Positions 37,209-46,342 of a DNA stretch of 64,000 nucleotides are shown here, in pieces. The notes beneath the pieces were generated by a model that saw only the letters and a list, made by a program, of their open reading frames with translations, was not told the DNA's origin and did no database searches. Every line of letters starts with the position of its first letter. The stretch's first letter is position 1. This stretch comes from a virus, in the IMG/VR virus record IMGVR_UViG_3300032286_000710, positions 1-64,000 of that record; one strand, 5' to 3'. The translations under genes and the position numbers were made by a program.

Positions 37209-39443
37209 ATGCGCGTTCAAAAAAGGAACGGTAGTTTCGAAGTCTACACAGTTGAGAAGATTCATAAGGTTGTAGAGTGGGCGATTAAAGACATCGCTAA
37301 CGTTTCTTGGTCAGATATAGAGATGAATGCCAACCTCTCTCTAAAAGATGGAATAACCACAGAAGAAATCCATCAAATCTTAATCAAATCTGCCAACGAT
37401 CTAACTTCTCCCAGCAAACCAAACTATCAATATGTCGCATCTAGACTATTGAATATGTCTCTTAGAAAAGACCTTTGGGAAAACCACGACGCTCCACCAA
37501 GTTTGTTTTCTCATATATCAACTAATGTAGAGGCTGAAATATATGATGATGCTCTATTATCAAAATGGAGTAAAGAACAAATAGATCAGATTGAGAAGTT
37601 CGTTGATCACGATAGGGATTACTTATATACTTATGCTGGATTACAGCAAATGATAGATAAGTATCTTATCAAGAATAGGTCTACCGGGCAGATGTATGAA
37701 ACACCACAATTTGCTTATGTAGCAATTGCTATGTCTTTATTTGATACCGTAGAGGAAGTAGAAGAGGCATATGAATGTTTCTCTACATTTAAGATCAATC
37801 TTCCAACCCCAATCATGGCGGGTGTAAGAACTAAAATTAAACAGTTTGCTAGTTGTGTTCTAGTAGACGTTGCAGATGATCTTGATTCCATATTCTCAAG
37901 CGTACATGCTGTTGGAAAGTATACTGCCAGAAGGGCTGGTATTGGTCTAAACATTGGTCGAATTCGCCCAATTAACTCTAGCATTAGAGGCGGCGAAGTA
38001 ATTCATACTGGTCTTATCCCATACTTAAAGATATTTGAGTCAACCGTTAAGGCAACAAGTCAGAATGGTATTCGTGGTGGTTCTGCTACTGTTCATATTC
38101 CATTTTGGCATTATGAAATTGAAGACGTAATGACACTAAAGAATAACGCCGGAACTGACGATAATAGAGTAAGAAAGCTAGATTACTCTGTTCAGTTTAA
38201 TAAGTTGTTCTATGAGCGTTTAATTAAAAATGAAGACATTACATTAATGAGTCCTCATGAAACTGGTGGTCTTTATAGTTCTATGAACAACAATGAAGAC
38301 TTTAAAAAGCTATATGAAAAATATGAAAACTCTCGCCATATAAAGATGAAGAAAAAAATTAACGCAAGAAAGCTTGCTGAAATTTTTACCAAAGAGAGAT
38401 TAGAAACTGGTCGCATTTATGTTATGAATATTGATAATGCTAATGAGCATGGATCATGGGATGCCCCAGTTTACATGAGTAATCTCTGCCAAGAAATTAT
38501 TCATCCAACTATACCCATATCATCCATAGATGACAAAGAGGGCGAAATTGGTATTTGTATTCTATCAGCATTAAACCTACTTGAACTAGAAGATAACAAG
38601 GATATAGAAAAGGCTTGTTCTATTGCTGTAAAGTCTTTGGAATCCATTATTGACTATCAAAATTATCCAGTAGCGGCTGGCGAAAACTTTACAAAGAATC
38701 GTAGATCACTCGGAATTGGTGTTACTAATTTTGCTGCATTTTTAGCAAAGCACAAGCTAAAATATGATGATGCAGAAACACTAAGATTAGTTCATGAAAT
38801 TATGGAAAAAATTCAGTGGTACTTACTAAACGAGTCTTGCAAACTTGCTGAACTCAAGGGACCATGTAATAAATTCAATGAGACTAAATATTCTCGCGGA
38901 TTATTGCCAATTGATTGGTATAAAAAGACAGTTGACGAACTGGTTAAGCCAGAGTATACTATGGATTGGGAAGGCTTGAGAACTAGGATCAAAACCCATG
39001 GTCTAAGACACTCTACCCTGACCGCTATAATGCCCTGTGAGTCTTCTAGCGTCATCCAGAACAGCACAAATGGAATTGAACCTGTCCGTAGCCTCATGTC
39101 TTATAAAAAGGCTAAGAACGGCATTCTCAAGCAATTAGTGCCAAATTATGCTTCTCGTAAAAATTACTATACTTTAGCATGGGAAATGCAAAATAACAAA
39201 GCAATATTAAATATTTGTGCCGTATTACAGAAATTTGTTGACATGAGTATAAGTGTTAATTTATACTACAATTATGCCCATTATCCTGACGGCAATATTC
39301 CTTTGAGTATTTTGATCAAAGATCAGATACAGGGGTATAAGTATGGTGTAAAGAACTTTTATTATTGCAATACGCCAGATTCTGATGGTAATACTGAAAA
39401 AGATTTGTTATCTACCTGTGAGGGTGGTTCTTGTGCAATATAA
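37209..39443 (+). CDS. nrdA: Ribonucleoside-diphosphate reductase, large subunit (class I), 744 aa
   Basis: Reduces ribonucleotides to deoxyribonucleotides together with NrdB. An ATP-cone-like N-terminus (RVQKRNGSFEVYTVEKI). Active-site redox cysteines are Cys216 (FASCVLVD) and Cys450 (GICILSALN), with the thiyl-radical Cys427 in SNLCQEI (Asn425, Glu429). The C-terminal pair STCEGGSC (737-742) reloads them via thioredoxin/glutaredoxin. AGGGG 6 nt before ATG. Followed by an HNH gene, then nrdB. Confidence 0.97.
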   Translation: MRVQKRNGSFEVYTVEKIHKVVEWAIKDIANVSWSDIEMNANLSLKDGITTEEIHQILIKSANDLTSPSKPNYQYVASRLLNMSLRKDLWENHDAPPSLFSHISTNVEAEIYDDALLSKWSKEQIDQIEKFVDHDRDYLYTYAGLQQMIDKYLIKNRSTGQMYETPQFAYVAIAMSLFDTVEEVEEAYECFSTFKINLPTPIMAGVRTKIKQFASCVLVDVADDLDSIFSSVHAVGKYTARRAGIGLNIGRIRPINSSIRGGEVIHTGLIPYLKIFESTVKATSQNGIRGGSATVHIPFWHYEIEDVMTLKNNAGTDDNRVRKLDYSVQFNKLFYERLIKNEDITLMSPHETGGLYSSMNNNEDFKKLYEKYENSRHIKMKKKINARKLAEIFTKERLETGRIYVMNIDNANEHGSWDAPVYMSNLCQEIIHPTIPISSIDDKEGEIGICILSALNLLELEDNKDIEKACSIAVKSLESIIDYQNYPVAAGENFTKNRRSLGIGVTNFAAFLAKHKLKYDDAETLRLVHEIMEKIQWYLLNESCKLAELKGPCNKFNETKYSRGLLPIDWYKKTVDELVKPEYTMDWEGLRTRIKTHGLRHSTLTAIMPCESSSVIQNSTNGIEPVRSLMSYKKAKNGILKQLVPNYASRKNYYTLAWEMQNNKAILNICAVLQKFVDMSISVNLYYNYAHYPDGNIPLSILIKDQIQGYKYGVKNFYYCNTPDSDGNTEKDLLSTCEGGSCAI

Positions 39444-39903
39444 TTTAAAAGAAATGTTATCATATGACCCCAACACTGGAAATATATTCTGGAAAATAAA
39501 TCCTAATTTGGGATATACAAAGGCGGGAGATATCGCAGGTACTATTGATAATAAGGGGTATATAGTAATATCAGTAGGATATAAAAGATATAAAGCACAC
39601 AGATTGGCATGGTATTTGTATTATGATGAATGGCCTAAAAATCAAATAGATCACATTGATAGAAATAAACAGAATAATTGTATTAATAATTTACGAGATG
39701 TCACACAAGAAATTAATCAAAGTAATTCACATGTTAGAAAAGATTCAACTAGTGGGTATAGAGGTATTTCTTGGAATAAAATAAGAAAAAAGTGGCAAGT
39801 AAGAATACAAATTAATGGTAAACGCAAAGAGTTAGGCTTTTTTGATGATATAAATAAAGCTATAGAAAGAAGATTGGAACATGAAAACAATATTAAATAC
39901 TAA
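39433..39903 (+). CDS. HNH homing endonuclease with AP2 domain, 157 aa
   Basis: GTG 39433, 11 nt inside nrdA and after GAGGGTGG, lets the protein begin VQYNLKEMLSYDPNTG, the family's normal start; ATG 39454 is an alternative. HNH core: KAHRLAWYLYYDEWP...IDHIDRNKQNNCINNLRDVT (about 55-95). AP2 DNA-binding domain: GYRGISWNKIRKKWQVRI...LGFFDD (about 112-145). Free-standing homing genes between nrdA and nrdB (for example mobE) are known in T-even-type phages. It overlaps nrdB by 23 nt. Confidence 0.85.
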   Translation: MQYNLKEMLSYDPNTGNIFWKINPNLGYTKAGDIAGTIDNKGYIVISVGYKRYKAHRLAWYLYYDEWPKNQIDHIDRNKQNNCINNLRDVTQEINQSNSHVRKDSTSGYRGISWNKIRKKWQVRIQINGKRKELGFFDDINKAIERRLEHENNIKY

Positions 39904-40960
39904 AAACGTTGACTACTTGAAGCAACCATTATTTTTAGGCGAAAACTTATCATTACAGAGATATGATAAATTTAAATATCCAGTATTTTTTGATTTGTAT
40001 AAGAAACAAATTGAATTCTTTTGGCGTCCAGAAGAAATAGAACTGAAGAAAGATCGTAATGACTTCAAAAATGATGATATTATGAGTGAGAATGAAAGAT
40101 TTATTTTCACATCTAATCTTAAATATCAAACTATGCTTGATTCAGTTATTTGTAGGGGTGTTCCAAGCTTTAATCAATATGTTTCTAATCCAGAATTAGA
40201 AGCCTGTATGAATGTTTGGCAATTTTTCGAACAAATTCATAGTTACAGCTATACATATATTATTAAGAACGTATATAACAATCCTAGCGAAATACTAGAT
40301 AGCTGTTTAACAGATAAAGAAATTCTTAAACGAGCCAATGTAGCAATCAAAGAATATAACGCTTTACGAGAAGTAGGTCATTCCGGCAAAGTTAAAGATA
40401 TAAAAAAGCAGATTTACCTAACTCTCATTAGCGTTAACATACTTGAAGCAGTTAGATTTTATGTCTCATTTATTTCTGCATTCGCGTTTGCAGAAAACAA
40501 GAAAATGATTGGCAATGCAGATATTATTAAACTTATTAAACGTGATGAAGCATTACATCTTTATAATACTCAGGAAATTATTAAGATTCTTCACAATGTT
40601 CCAGAAGAGGGATTTGTAAAGATAGCAGAAGAATGTCAAGAAGAAGCCGTAGCAATGTTTGAATCCGCAGCAAATGAGGAAAAGGCATGGGCAGAATACC
40701 TATTTAAAGATGGATCAATCATTGGTTTAAATGAAAAGGTTATGGCTGAATATATTGATTGGCTATGCATGACTAGAAGAAAAAACATAGGTTTACCATA
40801 CGATAAGGGTTGTAGAAATCCAATATCTGGATGGACTGACCCTTGGATGAATAGTGAATCAGTGCAAGTTGCACCACAAGAGCATGAAATTACTTCATAT
40901 AAGATTGGTGCTAGTAAGAACGATTTAGAGGATGTTGACCTAGGAGGATTCGATTTATGA
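39881..40960 (+). CDS. nrdB: Ribonucleoside-diphosphate reductase, small subunit, 359 aa
   Basis: Holds the diiron centre and tyrosyl radical. Visible ligands: Asp87 (YQTMLDS), Glu117 and His120 (EQIHSYSYTYI) with radical Tyr124, and EAxH in KRDEALHLY. The C-terminal tail is acidic and ends DVDLGGFDL, the usual NrdA-binding peptide pattern. Its ATG lies within the end of the HNH gene, so it was preserved through that insertion. Confidence 0.96.
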   Translation: MKTILNTKNVDYLKQPLFLGENLSLQRYDKFKYPVFFDLYKKQIEFFWRPEEIELKKDRNDFKNDDIMSENERFIFTSNLKYQTMLDSVICRGVPSFNQYVSNPELEACMNVWQFFEQIHSYSYTYIIKNVYNNPSEILDSCLTDKEILKRANVAIKEYNALREVGHSGKVKDIKKQIYLTLISVNILEAVRFYVSFISAFAFAENKKMIGNADIIKLIKRDEALHLYNTQEIIKILHNVPEEGFVKIAEECQEEAVAMFESAANEEKAWAEYLFKDGSIIGLNEKVMAEYIDWLCMTRRKNIGLPYDKGCRNPISGWTDPWMNSESVQVAPQEHEITSYKIGASKNDLEDVDLGGFDL

Positions 40961-41376
40961 TTTCTGTTCAATTACTTGATAACAATGCCAAGATTCCAAC
41001 AAAAGCCAACCCAAATGACGCAGGATTTGACTTATACTCAGTGCTTGATACCGTCATACCACCAAAACAACGTAAGACTGTCAGAACGGGGATAGCAATA
41101 AAAATGCCAGAACACTTTGCTGGTTTAATTTGGCCAAGATCGGGCCTTTCAGTTAAACAAGGTATTGATGTTTTAGCAGGGGTAGTGGATAGCGGATATA
41201 GAGGAGAAATAATGGTATGCTTATACAACACTTCTGATGAAGTTGTAGGTATAAATACCGGGGATAGAATCGCTCAGATTATATTCCAAGAGGTTCCTCG
41301 CGTAAGTATGGAGGTCCATGAAACGTTAGGTTCCTCGCAACGAGGAGACAACGGCTTTGGCAGCAGCGGCAAATAA
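40957..41376 (+). CDS. dut: dUTPase, 139 aa
   Basis: Hydrolyses dUTP to dUMP and pyrophosphate, keeping uracil out of DNA and feeding ThyX. All five trimeric-dUTPase motifs are visible: DAGFDLYS, PRSGLSVK, GVVDSGYRGE, GDRIAQIIF and RGDNGFGSSG. Coupled to nrdB by ATGA. PhoH starts inside it. Confidence 0.96.
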   Translation: MISVQLLDNNAKIPTKANPNDAGFDLYSVLDTVIPPKQRKTVRTGIAIKMPEHFAGLIWPRSGLSVKQGIDVLAGVVDSGYRGEIMVCLYNTSDEVVGINTGDRIAQIIFQEVPRVSMEVHETLGSSQRGDNGFGSSGK

Positions 41377-42049
41377 CAATCCGAGAAAGAATAACAACAA
41401 CAAAAAAAATAAAAAGCAAACTCCTAAAGAAAATGTTTTAATAGCTAAAACGGACAATCAAAAAGAATATATCTTATCTATTGTTGAGAATGATATTATT
41501 TTTTGCACTGGCCCATCTGGTACTGGCAAGTCTTTTATTGCTGCCGGTATAGCTGCTGAACATCTTATGAAGGATAAGATAGAATCCATTATAGTAACAA
41601 GACCCTTAGTTTGCACTGGCAAAGATATTGGTTCTTTACCGGGAGAACTTGGTGATAAAATTAAACCATACTTACAGCCTATGGAAGAAAATCTTAAATA
41701 TTTTCTAGGCAGAGATAAGTTTGGCTTGTACTATAATACTAGAAGAATAAGATTTGAGCCGTTAGAAACAATGAGAGGATCAACATTCCATAATGCGTAT
41801 ATGATTTTAGACGAAGCCCAAAATTGCACATTAGAGCAGATTAAAATGTTTATAACAAGAATGGGCGAGAACTCTAAAGTTATGATCAATGGCGATACAA
41901 AACAAACAGATTTGTATCGCGGCAATGGGTTGTTAGAATGTATAGATAAATTAAGTAATATTAATGGTATTGGTATTTGCGGTTTAGGTTATCAAGATAT
42001 ACAAAGAAATGGAATATTAGGAGCAGTTTTACACGCTCTAGAATCTTGA
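41357..42049 (+). CDS. phoH: PhoH-like ATPase, 230 aa, TTG start
   Basis: Walker A GPSGTGKS (52-59), Walker B-like MILDEAQN (150-157), and the PhoH segments TRPLVCTGKDIGSLPG and MINGDTKQTDL. PhoH proteins are ATPases, some with helicase and RNase activity; in phages their role is unclear. The first in-frame ATG lies after Walker A, so TTG 41357, 9 nt after GGAG, is the likely start. The first 20 residues are low-complexity Asn/Lys. Confidence 0.87.
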   Translation: MAAAANNNPRKNNNNKKNKKQTPKENVLIAKTDNQKEYILSIVENDIIFCTGPSGTGKSFIAAGIAAEHLMKDKIESIIVTRPLVCTGKDIGSLPGELGDKIKPYLQPMEENLKYFLGRDKFGLYYNTRRIRFEPLETMRGSTFHNAYMILDEAQNCTLEQIKMFITRMGENSKVMINGDTKQTDLYRGNGLLECIDKLSNINGIGICGLGYQDIQRNGILGAVLHALES

Positions 42050-42056
42050 GGAAAAA

Positions 42057-42407
42057 ATGCTATATGACTACGTTTGTGATGAATGTTCACATGAAATGAA
42101 GGATGTTTATCAGTCTATAAAAGATGAATCTTTGACACAATGCCCAAGCTGTGGAAAAGAAGGTCTGAGAAGGCTAATATATGGTGGGATAGCTTCTTTT
42201 ATGTCAGAACCTAAGACTATTGGAAGTCTCGCGGATAGAAATTGGTCTAAAAAAGGTCACTACGAGAAGTCTGAGATAGAAGCCCAATCGAAGAAGAGTA
42301 CGGGTGATGACTCGTATTTTTCTTCATTGGGATCTGCCTCTAAAAAAGAAATAAATAAAATGTCAGAAACTCAAAGAACTAAATATATAATGACAGGTGA
42401 AAAATGA
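42057..42407 (+). CDS. FmdB-type zinc-ribbon protein, 116 aa
   Basis: CDEC (7-10) and CPSCG (29-33) around a short strand pair, followed by GLRRLIYGGIASF, give the FmdB regulatory zinc-ribbon family (about 60-110 residues). The C-terminus is charged and Ser-rich. These proteins are found in many large phages next to replication genes; role unknown. Confidence 0.75.
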   Translation: MLYDYVCDECSHEMKDVYQSIKDESLTQCPSCGKEGLRRLIYGGIASFMSEPKTIGSLADRNWSKKGHYEKSEIEAQSKKSTGDDSYFSSLGSASKKEINKMSETQRTKYIMTGEK

Positions 42408-42751
42408 AGTTTATTAGCTCATCAGATAATGTGGAAAATATTGACAAGAAAGAAATCAATGAAGTTTGTATTAATAAGATAGGGATGCAAATTATTGATG
42501 AATCTGAAAGGGTTTTTGCCAAGATAATCACCGCAGATATTGGTGATGGTAGAATCCAAATGAAGTATGTTATCCTTGTGTTTAATAGTCAGCCATATGA
42601 CCCATACGGTGCTGATAGTCACAGAGAATCAAATCTAAGATTAGAGTATAAAACTGTAAGTAAACAAACATATGATTATTATGTTTCATACTTGAAAAGT
42701 AAGAACTCATTATATATGACGAGAGCACAAAGGAGTTTTATTAATGGCTAA
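42404..42751 (+). CDS. Hypothetical protein, 115 aa
   Basis: Coupled by ATGA overlap to the preceding gene and by 8 nt to the next. Alpha/beta (CINKIGMQIIDESERVFAKIITADIG; YVILVFNSQPYDPYG). No family recognised. Position between PhoH/FmdB and the HTH protein suggests membership of the replication-recombination unit. Confidence 0.55.
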   Translation: MKFISSSDNVENIDKKEINEVCINKIGMQIIDESERVFAKIITADIGDGRIQMKYVILVFNSQPYDPYGADSHRESNLRLEYKTVSKQTYDYYVSYLKSKNSLYMTRAQRSFING

Positions 42752-43028
42752 GACAGGACCACTAGGAAAAGCAGAAGCTTTTTATGTTACGGAAAAATTT
42801 AAATCTGGACAGTCGATGGAACAGATAGCAACAGATTTAGATAGGGCAGTTGGGGCTATAGAGAAATATATAAAAAAGAGTAAGGTTGAAGCACCAAGAA
42901 CGTTAATTGATCAGCAATTTGCTCGTCAGAGTGGTGCTACAATAATGACAGAAAGTGCATCTACAATGATAGATGAAAATAAAAAAAGCACCCCAATAAA
43001 GCACGACTGTGTGACCAAGATCAGATGA
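42744..43028 (+). CDS. Helix-turn-helix-like small protein, 94 aa
   Basis: Residues 8-42 form a DNA-binding-like helix pair (AEAFYVTEKFKSGQSMEQIATDLDRAVGAIEKYI), as in transposase or sigma-like HTHs with 'sv..IA..l.rs...v..y'. The second half is polar. It could be a transcription factor or DNA adaptor. Confidence in the HTH is moderate. Confidence 0.5.
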   Translation: MAKTGPLGKAEAFYVTEKFKSGQSMEQIATDLDRAVGAIEKYIKKSKVEAPRTLIDQQFARQSGATIMTESASTMIDENKKSTPIKHDCVTKIR

Positions 43029-43459
43029 AAAATTTCATAACATCATATAAAGATTGGCTAGAAGAATATAAAAAAGATAAGTATAATACTTGGATAAGAG
43101 CTATCTTATCTAATGACTTAGAAATATATCTAACAGATTATTCAGATTGGTTTGAATTAAAAACATATTGCAAAGAAAACAAGTTATCAATCAAGAAAAT
43201 AGGGCTACAATATCGATCTCATTCTATAGAGGTTGACACGCTAGACTCAGATGGTGTATACTTAACACGATCTATAATAGGGTCGTTCGGTCAATCAACA
43301 CGCCAAACATTCACCATTGGCATGTTGCATGATGATATTGTTAAGAAAACTATTTGGGTTATCCCAGAATTGATCAAAGAATTAGAAGATGAAGATAATA
43401 TTGCAGATTGTTTTGAGGAAGCTTTAATTTATGACTACACCGAAAAAAGAGAAACCTGA
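43025..43459 (+). CDS. Hypothetical protein, 144 aa
   Basis: Acidic C-terminus (ELEDEDNIADCFEEA) and a beta-rich centre (RSHSIEVDTLDSDGVYLTRSIIGSFG). Overlaps the next gene by 29 nt. Present between the HTH protein and the recombinase unit. No family recognised. Confidence 0.55.
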   Translation: MKNFITSYKDWLEEYKKDKYNTWIRAILSNDLEIYLTDYSDWFELKTYCKENKLSIKKIGLQYRSHSIEVDTLDSDGVYLTRSIIGSFGQSTRQTFTIGMLHDDIVKKTIWVIPELIKELEDEDNIADCFEEALIYDYTEKRET

Positions 43460-43952
43460 TCTTTTTAATCAAGACTATCAAAAGCAATGGTCTGAGACTC
43501 ATAAGTATAAGCATATCCATACTGGTGAATATTGTACTTTTGAAGCATACGTTGCAGAATATATAGTATTGAGAAGATCAGAGAAATTGAACTTGGGAAA
43601 ACCATCATATAAATTTTGGACTAAAGGTGATCCCCTACATTGGCTATGGAAGAAACAGCACGGTGCTGCGGTTCAGCTTAGAAAGAAATATAGCGAAGAA
43701 GCTATATTGCAAGCTATAAAATCAAAAGACTTTGATAGACTGCTGGTAATTGGGGTGCAGAATGGAAGAGGATATAAGATTAGTCCAGAAGCAGAAAAAG
43801 TAATTGCAAAATATCAAAAAAAGATTGAAGAAGAACAAAATAAACCCCAAATCAATCTTGAAGTTAAAGAAGAAAATACTCCGCTTGAAACTAGAGCGTC
43901 TAGCGGCTATAATACGAAAAGGACAACATTGAACCAACTGAGGAATTTATGA
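43431..43952 (+). CDS. Hypothetical basic protein, 173 aa
   Basis: Begins TTPKKEKPDLFNQDYQKQW. The centre is Trp/Lys-rich (KFWTKGDPLHWLWKKQHGAAVQL), followed by a coiled coil (VIAKYQKKIEEEQNK) and a Thr/Ser tail. DNA contact near the recombinase is plausible. Coupled to the recombinase by ATGA. Confidence 0.5.
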   Translation: MTTPKKEKPDLFNQDYQKQWSETHKYKHIHTGEYCTFEAYVAEYIVLRRSEKLNLGKPSYKFWTKGDPLHWLWKKQHGAAVQLRKKYSEEAILQAIKSKDFDRLLVIGVQNGRGYKISPEAEKVIAKYQKKIEEEQNKPQINLEVKEENTPLETRASSGYNTKRTTLNQLRNL

Positions 43953-45055
43953 GCAAAACCAAAAAGATAACAGGTAAGTTTTCAGAAGATGCGGTTAGTA
44001 ATTCTATAGTAAGTAAGTATGGTGATGTTGTTAGGAGTGGAACAGAAGTCCTTCAAAATATAAATAGTCTTGGCGTGATAGGAATATCTCCAGCTTTAGA
44101 TATTGCTCTTGGTGGTGGATTAAGAGAAGGGTCTGTTGTAGTAATGACAGGAGATCCAAAGAGTGGAAAGACCACCACGGCTTTGCACTTTGCTGCTAAG
44201 TGTCAAAAGCTTAGTAAGAGAATAATTTATATCAACACAGAGGGTAGACTATCTAAGCAAAACTTTGATGGTATTAAAGGTCTAGAGCCAGATAATATTA
44301 TCATTATAGAATCAACAGATGAGAGGGTTCTATCAGCAGAAGACTTTTTAAATATCATTGAGTTTTATATTAATAATGATCCCGGTTGCCTAATAATTAC
44401 TGACTCACTATCTAACATGGTTCCAGCATGTGAATTAGAGGGAGAAGTTAGAACGGGCGTAAGAAATGCTTTACCTAGATTACTCTCAATGTTTTTCAAG
44501 CGTATAAGTGGTACGCTCATGAAGAATAAGACTATATTAATTTGTATCACTCATAATATTGCTAATACCGGTGGATCTCCATATGCACCACAAAAAATGG
44601 CAGACTGTGGAAACATGTTACAATATCAAGCCGGTACAAATATGGTAATTACCCATCGTGGAAAGTGGCAAGTGCCAAAGGATACCGGTGTTCATGTTGG
44701 TCAAATAGCCAACTGGGTAATAAAAACATCAACCGCTGGCGGTAGGCCAAATAGCACAGCAGAAAGTTGGATCAAGTATGGAGTTGGCGTTGACGAAGTA
44801 CAAGAGATAATTCAGATTGCCTGTGAGTTTAGGCTTATAAAGGCGGCGGGTGCTTGGTATACTATACAGTGTGCTGTAGATGAGCCAGAAAATCCCATTG
44901 TTTCCAAGGTACTAGAAGAAAACCAAATAGGCAAGACTCCAGACGAAATAGAAAGATTCTTTAAATTTCAAGGCGTTAATAACGTAGCAGAATTCTTGAA
45001 TGGTAATCTAGCAATTTCATCATTTATTTATAATAAGATAAAGGAGCTTCATTGA
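43949..45055 (+). CDS. RecA/UvsX-like recombinase, 368 aa
   Basis: Catalyses strand exchange and homologous pairing in phage recombination-dependent replication. Walker A GDPKSGKT (68-75), a strand KRIIYINTEGRL, and Walker B CLIITDSLS (about 145). The core has the RecA shape but the length and C-terminus follow UvsX-type proteins. It is followed by a nuclease and a helical protein that could be its partners. Confidence 0.87.
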   Translation: MSKTKKITGKFSEDAVSNSIVSKYGDVVRSGTEVLQNINSLGVIGISPALDIALGGGLREGSVVVMTGDPKSGKTTTALHFAAKCQKLSKRIIYINTEGRLSKQNFDGIKGLEPDNIIIIESTDERVLSAEDFLNIIEFYINNDPGCLIITDSLSNMVPACELEGEVRTGVRNALPRLLSMFFKRISGTLMKNKTILICITHNIANTGGSPYAPQKMADCGNMLQYQAGTNMVITHRGKWQVPKDTGVHVGQIANWVIKTSTAGGRPNSTAESWIKYGVGVDEVQEIIQIACEFRLIKAAGAWYTIQCAVDEPENPIVSKVLEENQIGKTPDEIERFFKFQGVNNVAEFLNGNLAISSFIYNKIKELH

Positions 45056-45474
45056 AAGTTACCGGCATAAATGGTAAGGAATATGCGTGGAACCTAACTG
45101 GATATGATGTCTTTAATGATGACAAACGTAAGCGATCTAAATATCATATTCGGGCTAGAAACCTATTAAAAGAAATCTATAATAGCTATAGAATACTAGA
45201 AGAAGTAAAGTTGCCGGGAAGTACAGCCCTACACAGAAAATCTGTACTGTATCTTGACTTTTACATTCCTTCTATTAAACTGGGAGTTGAGGTTCATGGA
45301 GAGCAGCACTATGATTACAATCCATTCTTTCATAGGAGTAAAGCAGACTTTATAAAAGGTCAAGTTCGTGACGATGATAAGATAAACTGGTGTGAGTTGA
45401 ATGGAATCGAATTGATAACCCTAAAATATTCAGAAAGTGACGATGAGTGGCGACAAAGAATTAAAGGCATCTGA
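45052..45474 (+). CDS. PD-(D/E)XK-type nuclease, 140 aa, TTG start
   Basis: TTG 45052 stands 6 nt after GGAG and overlaps the recombinase stop. YLDFYIP (Asp) and GVEVHGEQHY (Glu, then Gln instead of Lys in the third position, as in Vsr/DUF559 enzymes) form the catalytic strand pair. The C-terminus GIELITLKYSE is the usual final strand. Possibly a recombination or repair nuclease acting with the recombinase. Residue assignment is by eye. Confidence 0.65.
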   Translation: MKVTGINGKEYAWNLTGYDVFNDDKRKRSKYHIRARNLLKEIYNSYRILEEVKLPGSTALHRKSVLYLDFYIPSIKLGVEVHGEQHYDYNPFFHRSKADFIKGQVRDDDKINWCELNGIELITLKYSESDDEWRQRIKGI

Positions 45475-45919
45475 CAAGTTAGCAGAATATATAGCATCAA
45501 TCAATGACTATATAAATTTGAGTAATACAAAGTTCTCTTCTTTTAGAGAAGAATATTTGTTTGTAGCAGATATGTCCTCTGACCAACTTAGGAAGTTAAC
45601 ACAAACAGAACTATTTGATGCCGCATATCTTCTATATGGTTATGCAACCTATATTCAAGATGAAATAAGTAAGAATAAAGTGGCATTGAATTGGTGCAAT
45701 GATCAAATGGAAAAGCTAATTGTTAAGAATAGTCAAGAGTTTGGTCAATATACTAAGCACGAATCTAAGAAGCATATATTAGCTAATAGTAATTCATATG
45801 CCGCATCTCTAGAAAATATGAGAGAAGTAGCAGAGGCTAGGCTACAATCATTAGACGGCAAGGTATTTGAACTAAAGAGAAAAGCCGATATACTACTTGA
45901 GAAAGGTAAAAGATCATGA
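45443..45919 (+). CDS. Helical protein next to the recombinase, 158 aa
   Basis: Almost entirely helical with repeated aromatic/Lys stretches (YATYIQDEISKNKVALNWCNDQMEKL, KADILLEKGKR). Size and place resemble small recombination mediators (UvsY-like), but I see no specific signature. Start ATG 45443 or GTG 45437. Confidence 0.5.
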   Translation: MSGDKELKASDKLAEYIASINDYINLSNTKFSSFREEYLFVADMSSDQLRKLTQTELFDAAYLLYGYATYIQDEISKNKVALNWCNDQMEKLIVKNSQEFGQYTKHESKKHILANSNSYAASLENMREVAEARLQSLDGKVFELKRKADILLEKGKRS

Positions 45920-46341
45920 GTATGAACGATTTTATAAACATGCTTAACGACGAACAAAAGCAAGCTTTGTTAAAGGCACTAGTTGGTGATAGTCCAACCG
46001 TAGCTAGTGTTCCAAAAGAAGTGAGAAAAGAAAGCATAAAGAAGATACAGTCTTCCACACCCCCTGCAAGTGTGAATGAAGATTTTACAATGTTTAAGCA
46101 GGATAGTAATTCTAATACTAATACTAGGAGAAAAGAAGCCGTGAGAGCTAGAAAGAATGAATGGAAAGATACGGGTGAGTCTAGGGATGTAGAAACTCCA
46201 CAGTTTGAAAGAACACCCCGTCGCCGTGAGCCATACAAAAAGGTAGAAGTAGAATGCCACGTTTGTGGAAAGTCTTTCAAGGAAGATCCCAAGATTATTC
46301 ATGGAGAATACTATCGTTGCAATAGATGCACCGGTAAATAA
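45916..46341 (+). CDS. Zinc-ribbon-tailed protein, 141 aa
   Basis: An N-terminal helix (NDFINMLNDEQKQALLKALVG), a long disordered Ser/Arg/Lys middle (about 25-105) and a C-terminal zinc ribbon, CHVCGKSFKED...YRCNRC (about 115-138). It overlaps the previous gene and is followed by the helicase, so an adaptor linking recombination and replication is possible. Confidence 0.6.
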   Translation: MSMNDFINMLNDEQKQALLKALVGDSPTVASVPKEVRKESIKKIQSSTPPASVNEDFTMFKQDSNSNTNTRRKEAVRARKNEWKDTGESRDVETPQFERTPRRREPYKKVEVECHVCGKSFKEDPKIIHGEYYRCNRCTGK

Positions 46342-46342
46342 T

